Positions 51,699 to 60,837 of a stretch of 64,000 nt of DNA are shown one piece after another. The notes beneath the pieces are model-generated. The model was not told the origin of the DNA. It did no database searches and saw only the letters and a list, made by a program, of their open reading frames with translations. The stretch comes from Streptomyces sp. NBC_00557. Lineage in GTDB: Bacteria; Actinomycetota; Actinomycetes; Streptomycetales; Streptomycetaceae. The stretch covers positions 2,108,001-2,172,000 of the forward strand of contig NZ_CP107796.1 in assembly GCF_036345995.1 (NCBI RefSeq), written 5' to 3'. Each line of letters begins with the position of its first letter. The stretch's first letter is position 1. Made by a program: the position numbers and the translations under genes.

Positions 51699-54254
51699 TC
51701 ACCGGAACCGGTTGCGCAGCGTCGTGAACAGGTACGCGCACAGCAGTGCCGACAGCGACAACGCCATGGCGCCGCCGACCGGTTGGGCGAGCACGCGCGC
51801 GAAGCCGAGCAGGTAGCGCTCGCCTCCGAAGGGCCACTGCAGCAAGAGGACCTCCCGCATCCGCACGGGAAACCCGGCGGCCATGCGCGGGGCCGGCCCC
51901 GCCATCACCGTGTGCACGCACGGGACGACGGCAACGGGTACGGCGAGTACGGCGGCCAGGCCGGCCGAGGTGGACCGGAACACGCCGGCCGACAGCACAC
52001 CGGCCCACGCGCACCCGACGACGAGGCCGAACCAACTCACGCTGAGCGAAAGCCAGTCCGCGGGAACTTGCGTGAGCTCCCGTCCGTAGACGATGTAGAG
52101 CGCTTCGGCGTCGCAGCCCAGGGTGAGGAAGGCCAGCAGGGCCGCGGTGGCTCCGGAGACGAGCAGTTTCGCGGTGAGCAGCCCCAGCCGGCGGGGCACG
52201 GTGCCGCGGTCCGCCGCGAGGGCGGGGTGGCGGAACTCGTCCCCGAAGGCCAGCGCACCGAGCAGTCCCGCCGCGAGTGCCGCGGGCGGCAGCGGCAGTT
52301 GACGGGGCCACGCGGCGAACAGCCGCGCCTGCGGGGTGTGCCCGATCCTGGCCAGCACTACGGCGGTGAGCGCGGACACCGCCAGGACGGCACCGCAGGT
52401 GAGGAAGCCGACACCGATGCCGGTGGCACGCCGGACCTCGTAGCGCAGGGGGCGGAGGGGGCTGGGGGCGGGGCGGACGGCGATGGGGGGCGGGAGGGGG
52501 AAGAGAGCGTCGACGGAGGAAGCATCGTCGAGGCGGGCGGCGAGGGTGTCCTGCGGCTGACGAGAGCGTGGCTTCCGGGCGCCGGGGAGACGGGTGCGGA
52601 GCGCGGAGATGCCCACGGCCAAGGTCCTCGTGCTGCCGGTCTGCGGTTCCGGGGCCGCCGCGGCCGCATCCCGCCGGGTGTCCGCGGAGGCCGACTCGGC
52701 GCTCCGGCCGCCGTCGGCTCCGGCCTGCACCACGGCGGGAACCGCTCCGGGGCCGCCCTCAGCCGCGTCCCCGCCGCCGGCCGGGCCGACGGGCACAGGC
52801 CCGCTCATCCCCGGGACCTTGTCCGCGGGCGGCACGCCCTCGGCCCGTAGCCGACGCGTGGTCTCGATGCGCTCTGCCACATTCCGGTCCGGGGACGTCT
52901 CCGCGAGCGACGTCCGCGCACCGCTCAGGGCCTGAGTCCCCTCCCCAGCCGATGGTTCTTCGCCCGCGGCGGCGCCGGGCGCGCACCGCTGCTCGGCAAG
53001 GGTGCCCGCTGCGGCGTCGTCTCGCGGCGGTGCGCTGAAGCCGAACGGCGTGGCACGCCGTTCTCTCGCCGCGTGGCCCGATGCGGCGCCGCCCCGCTCC
53101 CCGGACGGGAGGCCGGACGTCACGGGCGCCGCCTGCTCCGGCGAGTCGTAGGCCGACGCACCGGCCCCCGCCGTCGACAGGCCGACCGCCTGGGGGCCGG
53201 CCGCGGACGCCACGAGGCCGAACGCCGAGGCGTCCGGCTCCACCGCCGGCAGATCCCGCGCCGTCCCGGGCCCCGCGGAAGAGGGCCCCGGCCCGGCGTG
53301 TGCGCGCTCCACCCGCGGTTCGGCCGCGCCCGCTTCGGCAACGGCGGGAGCGGGCCCGGCGCCGGATCCCGGCCCCATGTCGCCGACCTCGTCCGACAGT
53401 TGGTGCACGAGGATGCCGTGCCGGAATGCCGTCTCTCCGACATCGGCGGTCGTGGAGCCGTACACCGAGAGGCGGTTGCCGCCCTCGCGGACCACCTCGA
53501 CGGAGCGGCGCGCCGTACGGGCCTCCTTGGTGAGCAGGGCCGCCAGCCGCGCTGCATGGGGGCTGCGGACGGCCACGCGCGGACGCAGCCGGGTGCGGGC
53601 GAACTCGCCGGCCTCCTGGTCGGCCACCACTCTGCCGCCGTCGAGGGTGATGACGCGGTCGGCCGTGCGGGCTGCCTCCTTGGGGTCGGCGGTGGTGAAC
53701 AGAACCGTGCCGCCCTGGCCGGCGTGGGCGCGCAGCATTCCGTGCAGCCACCGCGCCTCGCGGGCGGACAGACCGGCAGCGGGCTCGTCGAGGACGAGCG
53801 TGTGCGGGTCGGGCAGCAGGGCGCAGGCCAGGCCGAGCCTGCGGTCCATGCCCCGCGAGAGCGTGCCCAGAGGCTCGTCACGGAAGCTGACGAGACCGAC
53901 CACTTCGAGGACTTCGTCGGCCCGCCGCGCAGGGACTCCCGAAGCCGCGCACAGCATGCGCAGATGGCCCCGGACCGAGCGGGCCGGATGCCCCGGCACG
54001 TCGCCGAGGAGCACTCCGACCTCCCGCGCCGGATGGGCGATGCGATGCAGGGGCCGTCCTCTGAAGTAGGTGATGCCACGCCCGGGTTGGAGCTCGAGCA
54101 TCAGTCTGAGCGCCGTCGTCTTGCCCGCGCCGGCGCCGCCGAGGAGCACGGTGACATGGCCCGCGCGCGCTTCGAAGGAGACGTCGTCGACGACGGGCGG
54201 GTGCGCCTTGCGGGGAGTGCTGGTCAGTCCGAAGGCCTGGATCACCTGCAGCAA
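51699..54254 (-). CDS. ABC transporter: ATPase fused to ABC-2 permease
   Basis: 851 aa. N-terminal ATPase domain (1-230) with Walker A GGAGAGKTT (39-47), signature LSRGM (132-136, degenerate), Walker B TLVLDEP (152-158), and a His-less switch region (FTTADPKEAARTADR). An extremely long low-complexity Ala/Gly/Pro linker (about 295-600) follows, then a hydrophobic C-terminal half (about 620-851, six TM segments) resembling ABC-2 membrane components. TTG start at 54254 (a GTG at 54245 is possible). Immediately upstream of whiH on the same strand. Probable exporter; substrate unknown. Confidence 0.82.
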   Translation of the reverse strand: MLQVIQAFGLTSTPRKAHPPVVDDVSFEARAGHVTVLLGGAGAGKTTALRLMLELQPGRGITYFRGRPLHRIAHPAREVGVLLGDVPGHPARSVRGHLRMLCAASGVPARRADEVLEVVGLVSFRDEPLGTLSRGMDRRLGLACALLPDPHTLVLDEPAAGLSAREARWLHGMLRAHAGQGGTVLFTTADPKEAARTADRVITLDGGRVVADQEAGEFARTRLRPRVAVRSPHAARLAALLTKEARTARRSVEVVREGGNRLSVYGSTTADVGETAFRHGILVHQLSDEVGDMGPGSGAGPAPAVAEAGAAEPRVERAHAGPGPSSAGPGTARDLPAVEPDASAFGLVASAAGPQAVGLSTAGAGASAYDSPEQAAPVTSGLPSGERGGAASGHAARERRATPFGFSAPPRDDAAAGTLAEQRCAPGAAAGEEPSAGEGTQALSGARTSLAETSPDRNVAERIETTRRLRAEGVPPADKVPGMSGPVPVGPAGGGDAAEGGPGAVPAVVQAGADGGRSAESASADTRRDAAAAAPEPQTGSTRTLAVGISALRTRLPGARKPRSRQPQDTLAARLDDASSVDALFPLPPPIAVRPAPSPLRPLRYEVRRATGIGVGFLTCGAVLAVSALTAVVLARIGHTPQARLFAAWPRQLPLPPAALAAGLLGALAFGDEFRHPALAADRGTVPRRLGLLTAKLLVSGATAALLAFLTLGCDAEALYIVYGRELTQVPADWLSLSVSWFGLVVGCAWAGVLSAGVFRSTSAGLAAVLAVPVAVVPCVHTVMAGPAPRMAAGFPVRMREVLLLQWPFGGERYLLGFARVLAQPVGGAMALSLSALLCAYLFTTLRNRFR

Positions 54255-54255
54255 G

Positions 54256-54267
54256 ATAGCGCGCTAT
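54256..54267. promoter_or_regulatory. Palindrome ATAGCGCGCTAT before the ABC fusion gene
   Basis: 12-bp perfect palindrome overlapping the leader of the ABC fusion gene, directly upstream of its start. Such a position fits an operator; no matching copy was seen elsewhere in the window. Confidence 0.4.
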
Positions 54268-54401
54268 GTCCTGTTTTCCGGGTATCACCGGGTCTCCTAC
54301 CACACGTGGTGCGGCCGGACCCGTTCAGTTCCGCCGTTCGAGGTACTCCCCGGCACGCGACGGGCCGGGCCTCCCGAGCGTCCGGAGAGCGGCTGCCCGC
54401 C

Positions 54402-55160
54402 TCAGACCTCGGGGCGGAGCATCGGGGGGTTGAGCAGCGTGGCGCCGCCCGCCCGGAAGAGCTGCGCCGGCCGGCCGCCCTGGCGCGTGGTCGTACCTCC
54501 GGTGGGGACGAGGAACCCGGGTGTGCCGGTGACCTTGCGGTGGAAGTTGCGCGGATCGAGGGCCACGCCCCACACCGCCTCGTACACCCGGCGCAGCTCA
54601 CCGACGGTGAACTCGCTCGGGCAGAAGGCGGTGGCCAGAGACGAGTACTCGATCTTGGACCGGGCCCGTTCCACCCCGTCGGCGAGGATCTGGGCGTGGT
54701 CGAAGGCGAGCGGCGCCACGGGCTCGTCGTCGCGGCCGTAACCGCCCTGCTGGAGCAGTTCCTCGACCGGCGCCCAGCGCGCGTTGCTGGCGTCGCCTCC
54801 CGCGCGCGGAGCGGGCAGGTCGGGCGCGAGGGCGAGGTGGGCGACGCTCACCACGCGCATGCGCGGGTCCCGCTTGGGGTCTCCGTAGGTGGCGAGCTGT
54901 TCGAGATGGGCTCCGTTGGCCTGGGCCGGGGCCGAGGGGTCGTGCACGCACAGCCCGGTCTCCTCGGCGAGCTCACGCGCTGCCGCCTGGGAGAGATCCT
55001 CGTCGGCCCGCACGAAGCCTCCGGGCAGCGCCCAGCGCCCTTGGAAGGGGGGCTCGCCCCGGCGGACCGCCAGCGCGCACAGGGCATGGCGGCGTACGGT
55101 CAGCACGACCAGGTCCACGGTCACGGCGAATGGCGGAAAGGCTGACGGGTCGTAGGGCAT
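54402..55160 (-). CDS. Nudix-family NrtR-like transcriptional regulator
   Basis: 252 aa. N-terminal Nudix domain with a complete Nudix box: G48-x5-E54-x7-R62E63L64-x-E66E67-x-G69L70, so hydrolase activity may be retained. The C-terminal winged-helix half (FTVGELRRVYEAVWGVALDPRNFHRKVTGTPGFLVPTGG) is typical of NrtR, which senses ADP-ribose and represses NAD-metabolism genes. ATG 55160 chosen as the first in frame with AAGG upstream. An inverted repeat 11-31 bp upstream suggests autoregulation. No NAD-synthesis genes are in the window. Confidence 0.85.
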   Translation of the reverse strand: MPYDPSAFPPFAVTVDLVVLTVRRHALCALAVRRGEPPFQGRWALPGGFVRADEDLSQAAARELAEETGLCVHDPSAPAQANGAHLEQLATYGDPKRDPRMRVVSVAHLALAPDLPAPRAGGDASNARWAPVEELLQQGGYGRDDEPVAPLAFDHAQILADGVERARSKIEYSSLATAFCPSEFTVGELRRVYEAVWGVALDPRNFHRKVTGTPGFLVPTGGTTTRQGGRPAQLFRAGGATLLNPPMLRPEV

Positions 55161-55565
55161 GCCGCGATCATAGTCGTCTTCCTGACGATAAACACTCCCT
55201 TCCTCGGCCCCATCGGTGGCGCTTCCGCTTCGTTCCAGTATGCGGTGCGGAGCCGGGTCCTGTTTCGTCACCCTCTGGCGTTGCACGAGGTCACGGTCGC
55301 AGTCGCAGGGCCTCCACCGCCCTCTCGATCATGGCGGGCCGCGGCCTGCTCGTGTGCGGGGCGAGCGGGGCGCCGGCGCCGCGCAGCCCGGTCGGCGGGA
55401 AGCGGCTCGGTCGATGGCCGGAGGCGAGGGCTTGCTGCGGGCCTGTCCGCCGACGGTCGTGTGACGGTCCCTCGCGGGCGCCTCGGGCAGCCGGGCGCGG
55501 AAGGTCGGCCGGGCCGGCCCCGTCGCGTTCCCCGGGCCATGCCCGTCGCGCTCCCCGGGCCACGA
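55161..55565. other. Intergenic region between the Nudix regulator and DUF4192
   Basis: 405 bp carrying the regulator's promoter and operator and no supported gene. The long open frames across it are out-of-frame continuations of the high-G+C DUF4192 gene. Confidence 0.6.
55171..55191. promoter_or_regulatory. Candidate NrtR-type operator
   Basis: Inverted repeat TCGTC-TTCCT-GACGA, embedded in TAGTCGTCTTCCTGACGATAA, about 11-31 bp upstream of the Nudix regulator start. The position and half-sites fit self-control. Confidence 0.55.
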
Positions 55566-57185
55566 TCAACCCTCGCTCTCGGGCTCGCAGCGGTCGGTCC
55601 TCGACAGGGCTGCGCCCGCCGTGGTGCCGTCGGGCTCTGCCGCACGGGTGCGCGTGCCGCCGAGGCCACGGCTGCCGGGGCGTGCGGGCTCGGCCGCCGA
55701 CGGGCCGGGGTGGGAGCCAGCCGGCCTCCGCCGTCCTCCGGTGGACCGGGCGGCGCGAGGGGCGGCGCCGGCCTCGGTCGATCGCGTCCGGCGCCGTCGG
55801 CGCGTGCCGCTCCCTCGTCCTGCTTCGGCGCCCTGGCCGTCCCCTCGGACACCGGTTTCGGGGCCTCGGGGATCCACTCGGACACCGGTTTCGGTGCCCT
55901 GCGGGTCAACTGGGGCACCGGCTTCGGCGCCCTCGGCGGGCGGGAGACCGGCCTGAGCCGTCTCCTTCCGCTGGCTCGGCTGCGCGCCGGTCTGCCCCGG
56001 CGTGCGCGCCCCGCGGTCCGCGCGCAGGCAGCGGCGGATCGCTTCCGGATCGAGGCCTTCGTTGCAGGCCTGGTGCAGCAGGCGGGCGAAGAGATAGTCG
56101 GGATCCGCGCCCAGCGCCATGGCCAGCGCCTCGCGCGCCTCCAGTTCGTCACCGGTCGACCAGGCGACCCAGCCGGCCAGGGTCAGCGGAGCCGCGGCGT
56201 GCTCGCCGTACGGCCCGACGCAGCGGCGGGCCAGGGCGCGCCAGAGCCGCAGGGCCGGACCCGCCTCGTCGCCCTCCATCCATGCGGCCGCCCGGTCGCG
56301 TGTCGTACGGTCCTGGAGCCCGAGGATCAGAGCCGCCGCCTCGTCATGGGCGAGCAGACGGTCGTCGCGCAGGTCCGCCGGATGTGTGCCGGACACGGGC
56401 GCCGCGTCGGCGAAGCGGCGCATGATCCGCTCGGCGAGGCGCAGCGTCTCCTCCGCCACCTCCGCGCGGGACGCCTCGTCGAGGATGCGGGGCACCAGGC
56501 TCATGCCGGCCGCGTCCAGAGCGACCTCCTGCTCCAGTGCCGCGGACGTGTCCCAGGGCTGCAGCCTGGCGCGCAACTCCCTGAGGGTGCCGCGCACTTG
56601 AATGCCCGCGTAGGTGGCCGCCGCTGCCAGTACGGAGGTGCCGGGAAGGCCCATCGGCGAGCCGTCCTCGGGGCAGCAGCCCACGATCGGGCAGCAGTAC
56701 GACCAATAGCGGCCGTCGGAGATACACAGTGCCTCGATGACCGGTACGTCGAGCTCGCCGCACTGGGTGCGCAGCAGGTGGACCAGTGGCTCGAGGCGTC
56801 GTTTGACGTCGCGGCCCGACTCGCCCGGGGACGGTTCCTGGCAGACGTAGGCCACCATCTGTTCGGGCCGGGCGCCCCGTCGTTCGCTGCCGGTCACCAG
56901 TCCCTGGGCCAGCTGGCGTGCGGCCGCCTTCCAGTCCTCCTCGTTCTTGGGGATGCCGAGCCGGGCCCGGCCGCCGAACCTGCCCTTGCCTTCGCGGTCG
57001 TGCAGGGCCACCAGCACCATGCTGTCCTCCGGACGGTAGCCGAGGAGGTAGGGCAGGGCGTCGGCCAGCTCGGCCGGGGTGCGCAGCGTGACCTGTGTGT
57101 CGTGCGCGGACGCGCCGGTGAACGGCTCCTGGCCCGAGATGTCGTTGTTCTCGAACGGTCCGGTGGTTTCGCTGTGATTCGTCAT
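55566..57185 (-). CDS. DUF4192 family protein
   Basis: 539 aa. Conserved N-terminal block VTLRTPAELADALPYLLGYRPEDSMVLVALHDREGKGRFGGRARLG (about 32-76) and the Cys-rich DGRYWSYCCPIVGCCPEDGSPMG, both typical of DUF4192, followed by a helical second half (GWVAWSTGDELEAREALAMALGADPDYLFARLLHQACNEGLDPEAIRRCLR). The last about 120 residues are low-complexity and contain four 11-residue repeats. Function unknown. Widely conserved in Streptomyces next to recQ, from which it is divergent here. ATG 57185. Confidence 0.9.
   Translation of the reverse strand: MTNHSETTGPFENNDISGQEPFTGASAHDTQVTLRTPAELADALPYLLGYRPEDSMVLVALHDREGKGRFGGRARLGIPKNEEDWKAAARQLAQGLVTGSERRGARPEQMVAYVCQEPSPGESGRDVKRRLEPLVHLLRTQCGELDVPVIEALCISDGRYWSYCCPIVGCCPEDGSPMGLPGTSVLAAAATYAGIQVRGTLRELRARLQPWDTSAALEQEVALDAAGMSLVPRILDEASRAEVAEETLRLAERIMRRFADAAPVSGTHPADLRDDRLLAHDEAAALILGLQDRTTRDRAAAWMEGDEAGPALRLWRALARRCVGPYGEHAAAPLTLAGWVAWSTGDELEAREALAMALGADPDYLFARLLHQACNEGLDPEAIRRCLRADRGARTPGQTGAQPSQRKETAQAGLPPAEGAEAGAPVDPQGTETGVRVDPRGPETGVRGDGQGAEAGRGSGTRRRRRTRSTEAGAAPRAARSTGGRRRPAGSHPGPSAAEPARPGSRGLGGTRTRAAEPDGTTAGAALSRTDRCEPESEG
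55812..55944 (-). repeat. 33-bp tandem repeat inside DUF4192 gene
   Basis: Four in-phase 33-bp units with a common TCGGACACCGGTTTCGGNGCC core start at 55812 (degenerate), 55845, 55878 and 55911. In the DUF4192 frame they encode four 11-residue repeats of the type GTETGVRVDPR. Confidence 0.8.
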
Positions 57186-57328
57186 GCGCAGACGATCTCG
57201 CGGATCGCGTGATTCCGGTTGAGCCTGTGGACAAGTCGGATCAGGGACACGACAACGCCGTCCGGGTTGTCCACAGCCCAGGGCAGCGGGTCCGCCGTTT
57301 GTCGGTCCCGTCCTGTTGTATGGGACGC

Positions 57329-59495
57329 ATGGAGCACACGAGCAACGCGGATCTCCGGACGCAGGCGGATGCCGTCCTCGCCCGGCTCGTCGGGGATGCC
57401 ACGGGCACGGCCCGGCTGCGCGAGGATCAGTGGCGGGCGATCGAGGCGCTGGTCGCCGAGCGGCGCCGGGCCCTGGTCGTGCAGCGCACGGGGTGGGGCA
57501 AGTCCGCGGTGTACTTCGTGGGCGACGTCGTTGCTGCGGGCCAGAGGCAGCGGGCCCACGGTGATCGTCTCGCCGCTGCTCGCGCTCATGCGCAATCAGG
57601 TGGACGCCGCGGCCCGGGCCGGCATCCATGCCCGCACCATCAACTCCTCCAACACCGAGGAGTGGGACGCCGTGCAGACCGAGATCGCGGCCGGCCAGGT
57701 GGATGTCCTGCTCGTCAGCCCGGAGCGGCTGAACAACCCCGACTTCCGCGACCAGGTCCTGCCCAAGCTGTCCGCCGCGACCGGCCTGCTGGTCGTGGAC
57801 GAGGCCCACTGCATCTCCGACTGGGGCCACGACTTCCGCCCCGACTACCGGCGGCTGCGCACCATGCTCGGCGACCTCCCGCCCGGTGTTCCGGTACTGG
57901 CCACCACCGCCACGGCCAATGCCCGGGTGACCGCGGACGTCGCCGAGCAGCTGGGCACCGGCGGCACCTCGGACGCCCTGGTGCTGCGCGGGCCACTGGC
58001 CCGGGAGAGCCTCAGCCTCGGCGTGCTGCGGCTGCCGGACGCCGCGCACCGCATGGCGTGGCTCGCCGACCACCTGGACGACCTGCCGGGCTCCGGCATC
58101 ATCTACACGCTCACGGTCGCCGCCGCGGAAGAGGTCACCGCGTTTCTGCGGCAGCGCGGGCACACCGTCGCCTCGTACACGGGCAAGACGGAGAACGCCG
58201 AGCGTCAGCAGGCCGAGGACGATCTGCTCGCCAACCGGGTCAAGGCGCTGGTCGCCACGTCCGCGCTCGGCATGGGATTCGACAAGCCGGATCTCGGTTT
58301 CGTGGTCCATCTCGGTTCCCCCTCCTCCCCCATCGCCTACTACCAGCAGGTCGGCCGTGCCGGTCGCGGTGTCGATCACGCCGAGGTACTGCTGCTGCCG
58401 GGCAAGGAGGACGAGGCGATCTGGCAGTACTTCGCGTCTTTGGCCTTCCCTTCCGAGGAGCTGGTCCGGCGCACCCTGGACGTCCTCGCCCGGGCGGACC
58501 GCCCTCTGTCGCTGCCCGCACTGGAGCCCCTGGTCGAGCTGCGCCGCTCCCGGCTGGAGACGATGCTGAAGGTCCTCGACGTGGACGGAGCGGTCCGCCG
58601 CGTCCAGGGCGGATGGATCGCCACCGGGCAGCCCTGGTCGTACGACGCCGAGCGCTACGACTGGGTCGCCCGGCAGCGCGCTGCGGAACAGGAGGCCATG
58701 CGGGCCTACGCGTCCACCACCGAGTGCCGTATGGAGTTCCTGCAGCGTCAGCTGGACGACGAAGCCGCCAGACCGTGCGGCCGCTGTGACAACTGCGCCG
58801 GCCCCCGCTTCACCTCGGACATCTCCCCGGGCGCGGTGGACTCCGCCCGCAGCGACCTGGGCCGGGCCGGCGTCGAGGTGGAGCCCCGCCGCATGTGGCC
58901 GACGGGCCTGCCGGCGATCGGCATCGATCTCAAGGGACGCATTCCGGCCGGTGAACAGGCGTCGCCGGGGCGCGCGCTGGGGCGGCTGTCGGACATCGGC
59001 TGGGGCAACCGCCTGCGTCCGCTCCTCGCGCCGCAGGCACCGGACCACGCCGTGCCGGACGACGTGGCGCGGGCCGTGGTCGACGTCCTGGCCGACTGGG
59101 CGAAGGGCCCCGGCGGCTGGGCCTCGGGTGTGTCCGACGCGCAGGCACGGCCGGTGGGAGTCGTCACCGTCGCCTCGCGGACGCGGCCTTTGCTGATCCA
59201 TTCGCTGGGCGCCCGCATCGCCGAGGTCGGCCGGCTGCCGCTGCTGGGCTCGGTGGAGTACGCCGAGGACGTGCCGCGCGTGTCGCGCAGCAACAGCGCG
59301 CAGCGGCTGAAGGCGCTCGACGGCGCGCTGACGGTGCCGCCCGGCCTGGCTTCGGCGCTCTCCGAGGCCGGCGGTCCGGTGCTGCTGGTCGACGACTTCA
59401 CCGAAACGGGCTGGACGCTCGCGGTCGCGGCACGCCTGCTCAGAAAGTCCGGCGCTCGGGGGGTGTTGCCGCTGGTCCTGGCCGTCCAGGGCTGA
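57329..59495 (+). pseudogene. recQ: RecQ-type DNA helicase with PRTase-like C-terminus, one-base frameshift
   Basis: Reads as one RecQ across two frames. Frame 1 from ATG 57329 gives MEHTSNADLRTQADAVLARL...LREDQWRAIEAL...VVQRTGWGKSAVYFV (motifs 0 and I). After the GGG at 57520-57522 the homologous sequence continues in another frame as ATSLLRARGSGPTVIVSPLLALMRNQV, then DEAH box (VVDEAHCISDWGHDFRPDYRRL), RQC-type Cys motif (CGRCDNC) and a final PRPP-like VLLVDDFTETGWTLAVAARLL. Removing one G at 57520-57522 restores a 721-residue protein. Either a real disruption or a base-calling error in a G run. Confidence 0.85.
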
Positions 59496-59761
59496 CCGCG
59501 CACTCGTACCGGAAGGCGGAGCGGACGCGATCCCGCCACCTCATGCGTCAGTGAGCCAACCTTTGGGTAGGGATATAAGCCACGCACCACCAGATAACAG
59601 TCGGTGGCCTCAATTGCTCGTTGCCGCATCCAAGTTCGGCAGGAAGAATTGAGGTCCGCTCCCCGCGCGGCTCGCCCGTGACCGGTCGGGCTTTGCTGCG
59701 GTGCGCGGTCCCTCGAATCCGACCTCGCCCGCAATGTGGGCTCGCAGCCGAAGGGAGGAAC

Positions 59762-60382
59762 GTGACCTTCGGATTCGCCTCGTCCTCGGCGGCCTCGTTC
59801 TCGACATCCGCGACCGCCGCTTCCGCCAGTCGTCTGCTCGAGCCGGCCGAATGGGCCGCCGCCGGAATCCCTTTGCTGCGCAACCCCCGTGAGGTCGTCA
59901 CCGGTCTGCACTCCCGCCATCGGCCGAGGCCTTCCACGGCGGTCGTGGCAGTGCTGGATCCGGAGGAACGGCTGTGCGCGAGTGCGTCGTTCACCCGCCG
60001 GCCCGCCCCGGCCGACGGCTGGATGTTCCGCAACGCGCTGCTCGCGCAGCTGCGCCGGATCATCCCGCACGACCTGAGGCGCCGGACCCCGGTGCGCACG
60101 GCCATCCTCCTCTACTGCCGTGAGGGCGACGCGCAGTGGACGGAGGAGGACGGAGCCTGGATGTGGGGCCTGCGTGACGCCTGCACCCTGCACGGACTGC
60201 GGTGCGGGGCGTACATCACGCTGACCCACGACGGCTGGCACGTGCTCGGTGAAGGTCGCAGCGGACGCCGCCCCAATGCGGACTCCGCGCCCGAGCCCTT
60301 CGCCACCTCCGACGCGCCGCCGCCCGCACCACGCACCGGCGGACCGGTCTCCGAGGTCCTGCGCCGCGCGGCGGCCCGCTAG
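59762..60382 (+). CDS. Hypothetical protein (206 aa)
   Basis: Starts VTFGFASSSAASFSTSATAASASRLLEPAEWAAAGIPLLRNPREVVTGLHSRHRPRPSTAVVAVLDPEERLCASASFTRRP. The middle (FRNALLAQLRRIIPHDLRRRTPVRTAILLYCREGDAQWTEEDGAWMWGLRDACTLHGLRCGAYITLT) is globular and looks conserved in actinobacteria, whereas both ends are low-complexity. AAGGGAGG stands just before the GTG. Not assigned to a characterised family; conserved in this neighbourhood of Streptomyces chromosomes as far as I recall. Confidence 0.75.
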   Translation: MTFGFASSSAASFSTSATAASASRLLEPAEWAAAGIPLLRNPREVVTGLHSRHRPRPSTAVVAVLDPEERLCASASFTRRPAPADGWMFRNALLAQLRRIIPHDLRRRTPVRTAILLYCREGDAQWTEEDGAWMWGLRDACTLHGLRCGAYITLTHDGWHVLGEGRSGRRPNADSAPEPFATSDAPPPAPRTGGPVSEVLRRAAAR

Positions 60383-60837
60383 GCGGCGCCGAGGAAGGCC
60401 GGCTCGTACCGCCGGCTGGTACCGACGACCGTCTCCCCGGCCACTGACCCGGTCCGCGAACGGCTCCCGGGACGGCATGACCGTGCCATGACTACGCGCG
60501 GCAAGGCCTGGGGTGCCCTAAGCGCACGGGGGCCGTACCGAGAAACAGACGATGCCGGGTTCGCGCCGACAACGGTGCGGGCGCCCCGTGCCGAGACCGC
60601 TTCCCAAGTGCCCTTGGCCAGCGAAAGCAGGCGGCGCTGGCGGTCCGTGCGGTGCCGGCGCAACGGGCGCAGACGGGGTCCTCCCACTGCCCGGCACTGG
60701 CATCCTGCCCCAGTCCCAGGACACCGGCCTCCGCCTGTGCCCCCACCGGCCACCCGGGCATGCCAAAGGCCACGCCGTTCGGTTACCTCCAGATCGGTTG
60801 CCTCGTCACCCCGTCGCCGCGCGGCGCCGGACTCTGA
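60383..60837. other. Intergenic region without a supported gene
   Basis: 455 bp between two convergent genes. Open frames on either strand lack ribosome sites and normal codon use. No clear hairpin, repeat or promoter was found beyond a short imperfect repeat of CCGGCT(C/G)GTACCG just after 60382. Confidence 0.5.

Noticed and set aside
55130..57212. Long plus-strand frames opposite DUF4192
   Set aside because: Complementary-strand shadows of the DUF4192 gene; repeats within are the DUF4192 tandem repeats read antisense.
57209..58789. 526-codon frame covering the first part of recQ
   Set aside because: Only its start (to about 57520) is RecQ; the rest is an out-of-frame product created by the frameshift.
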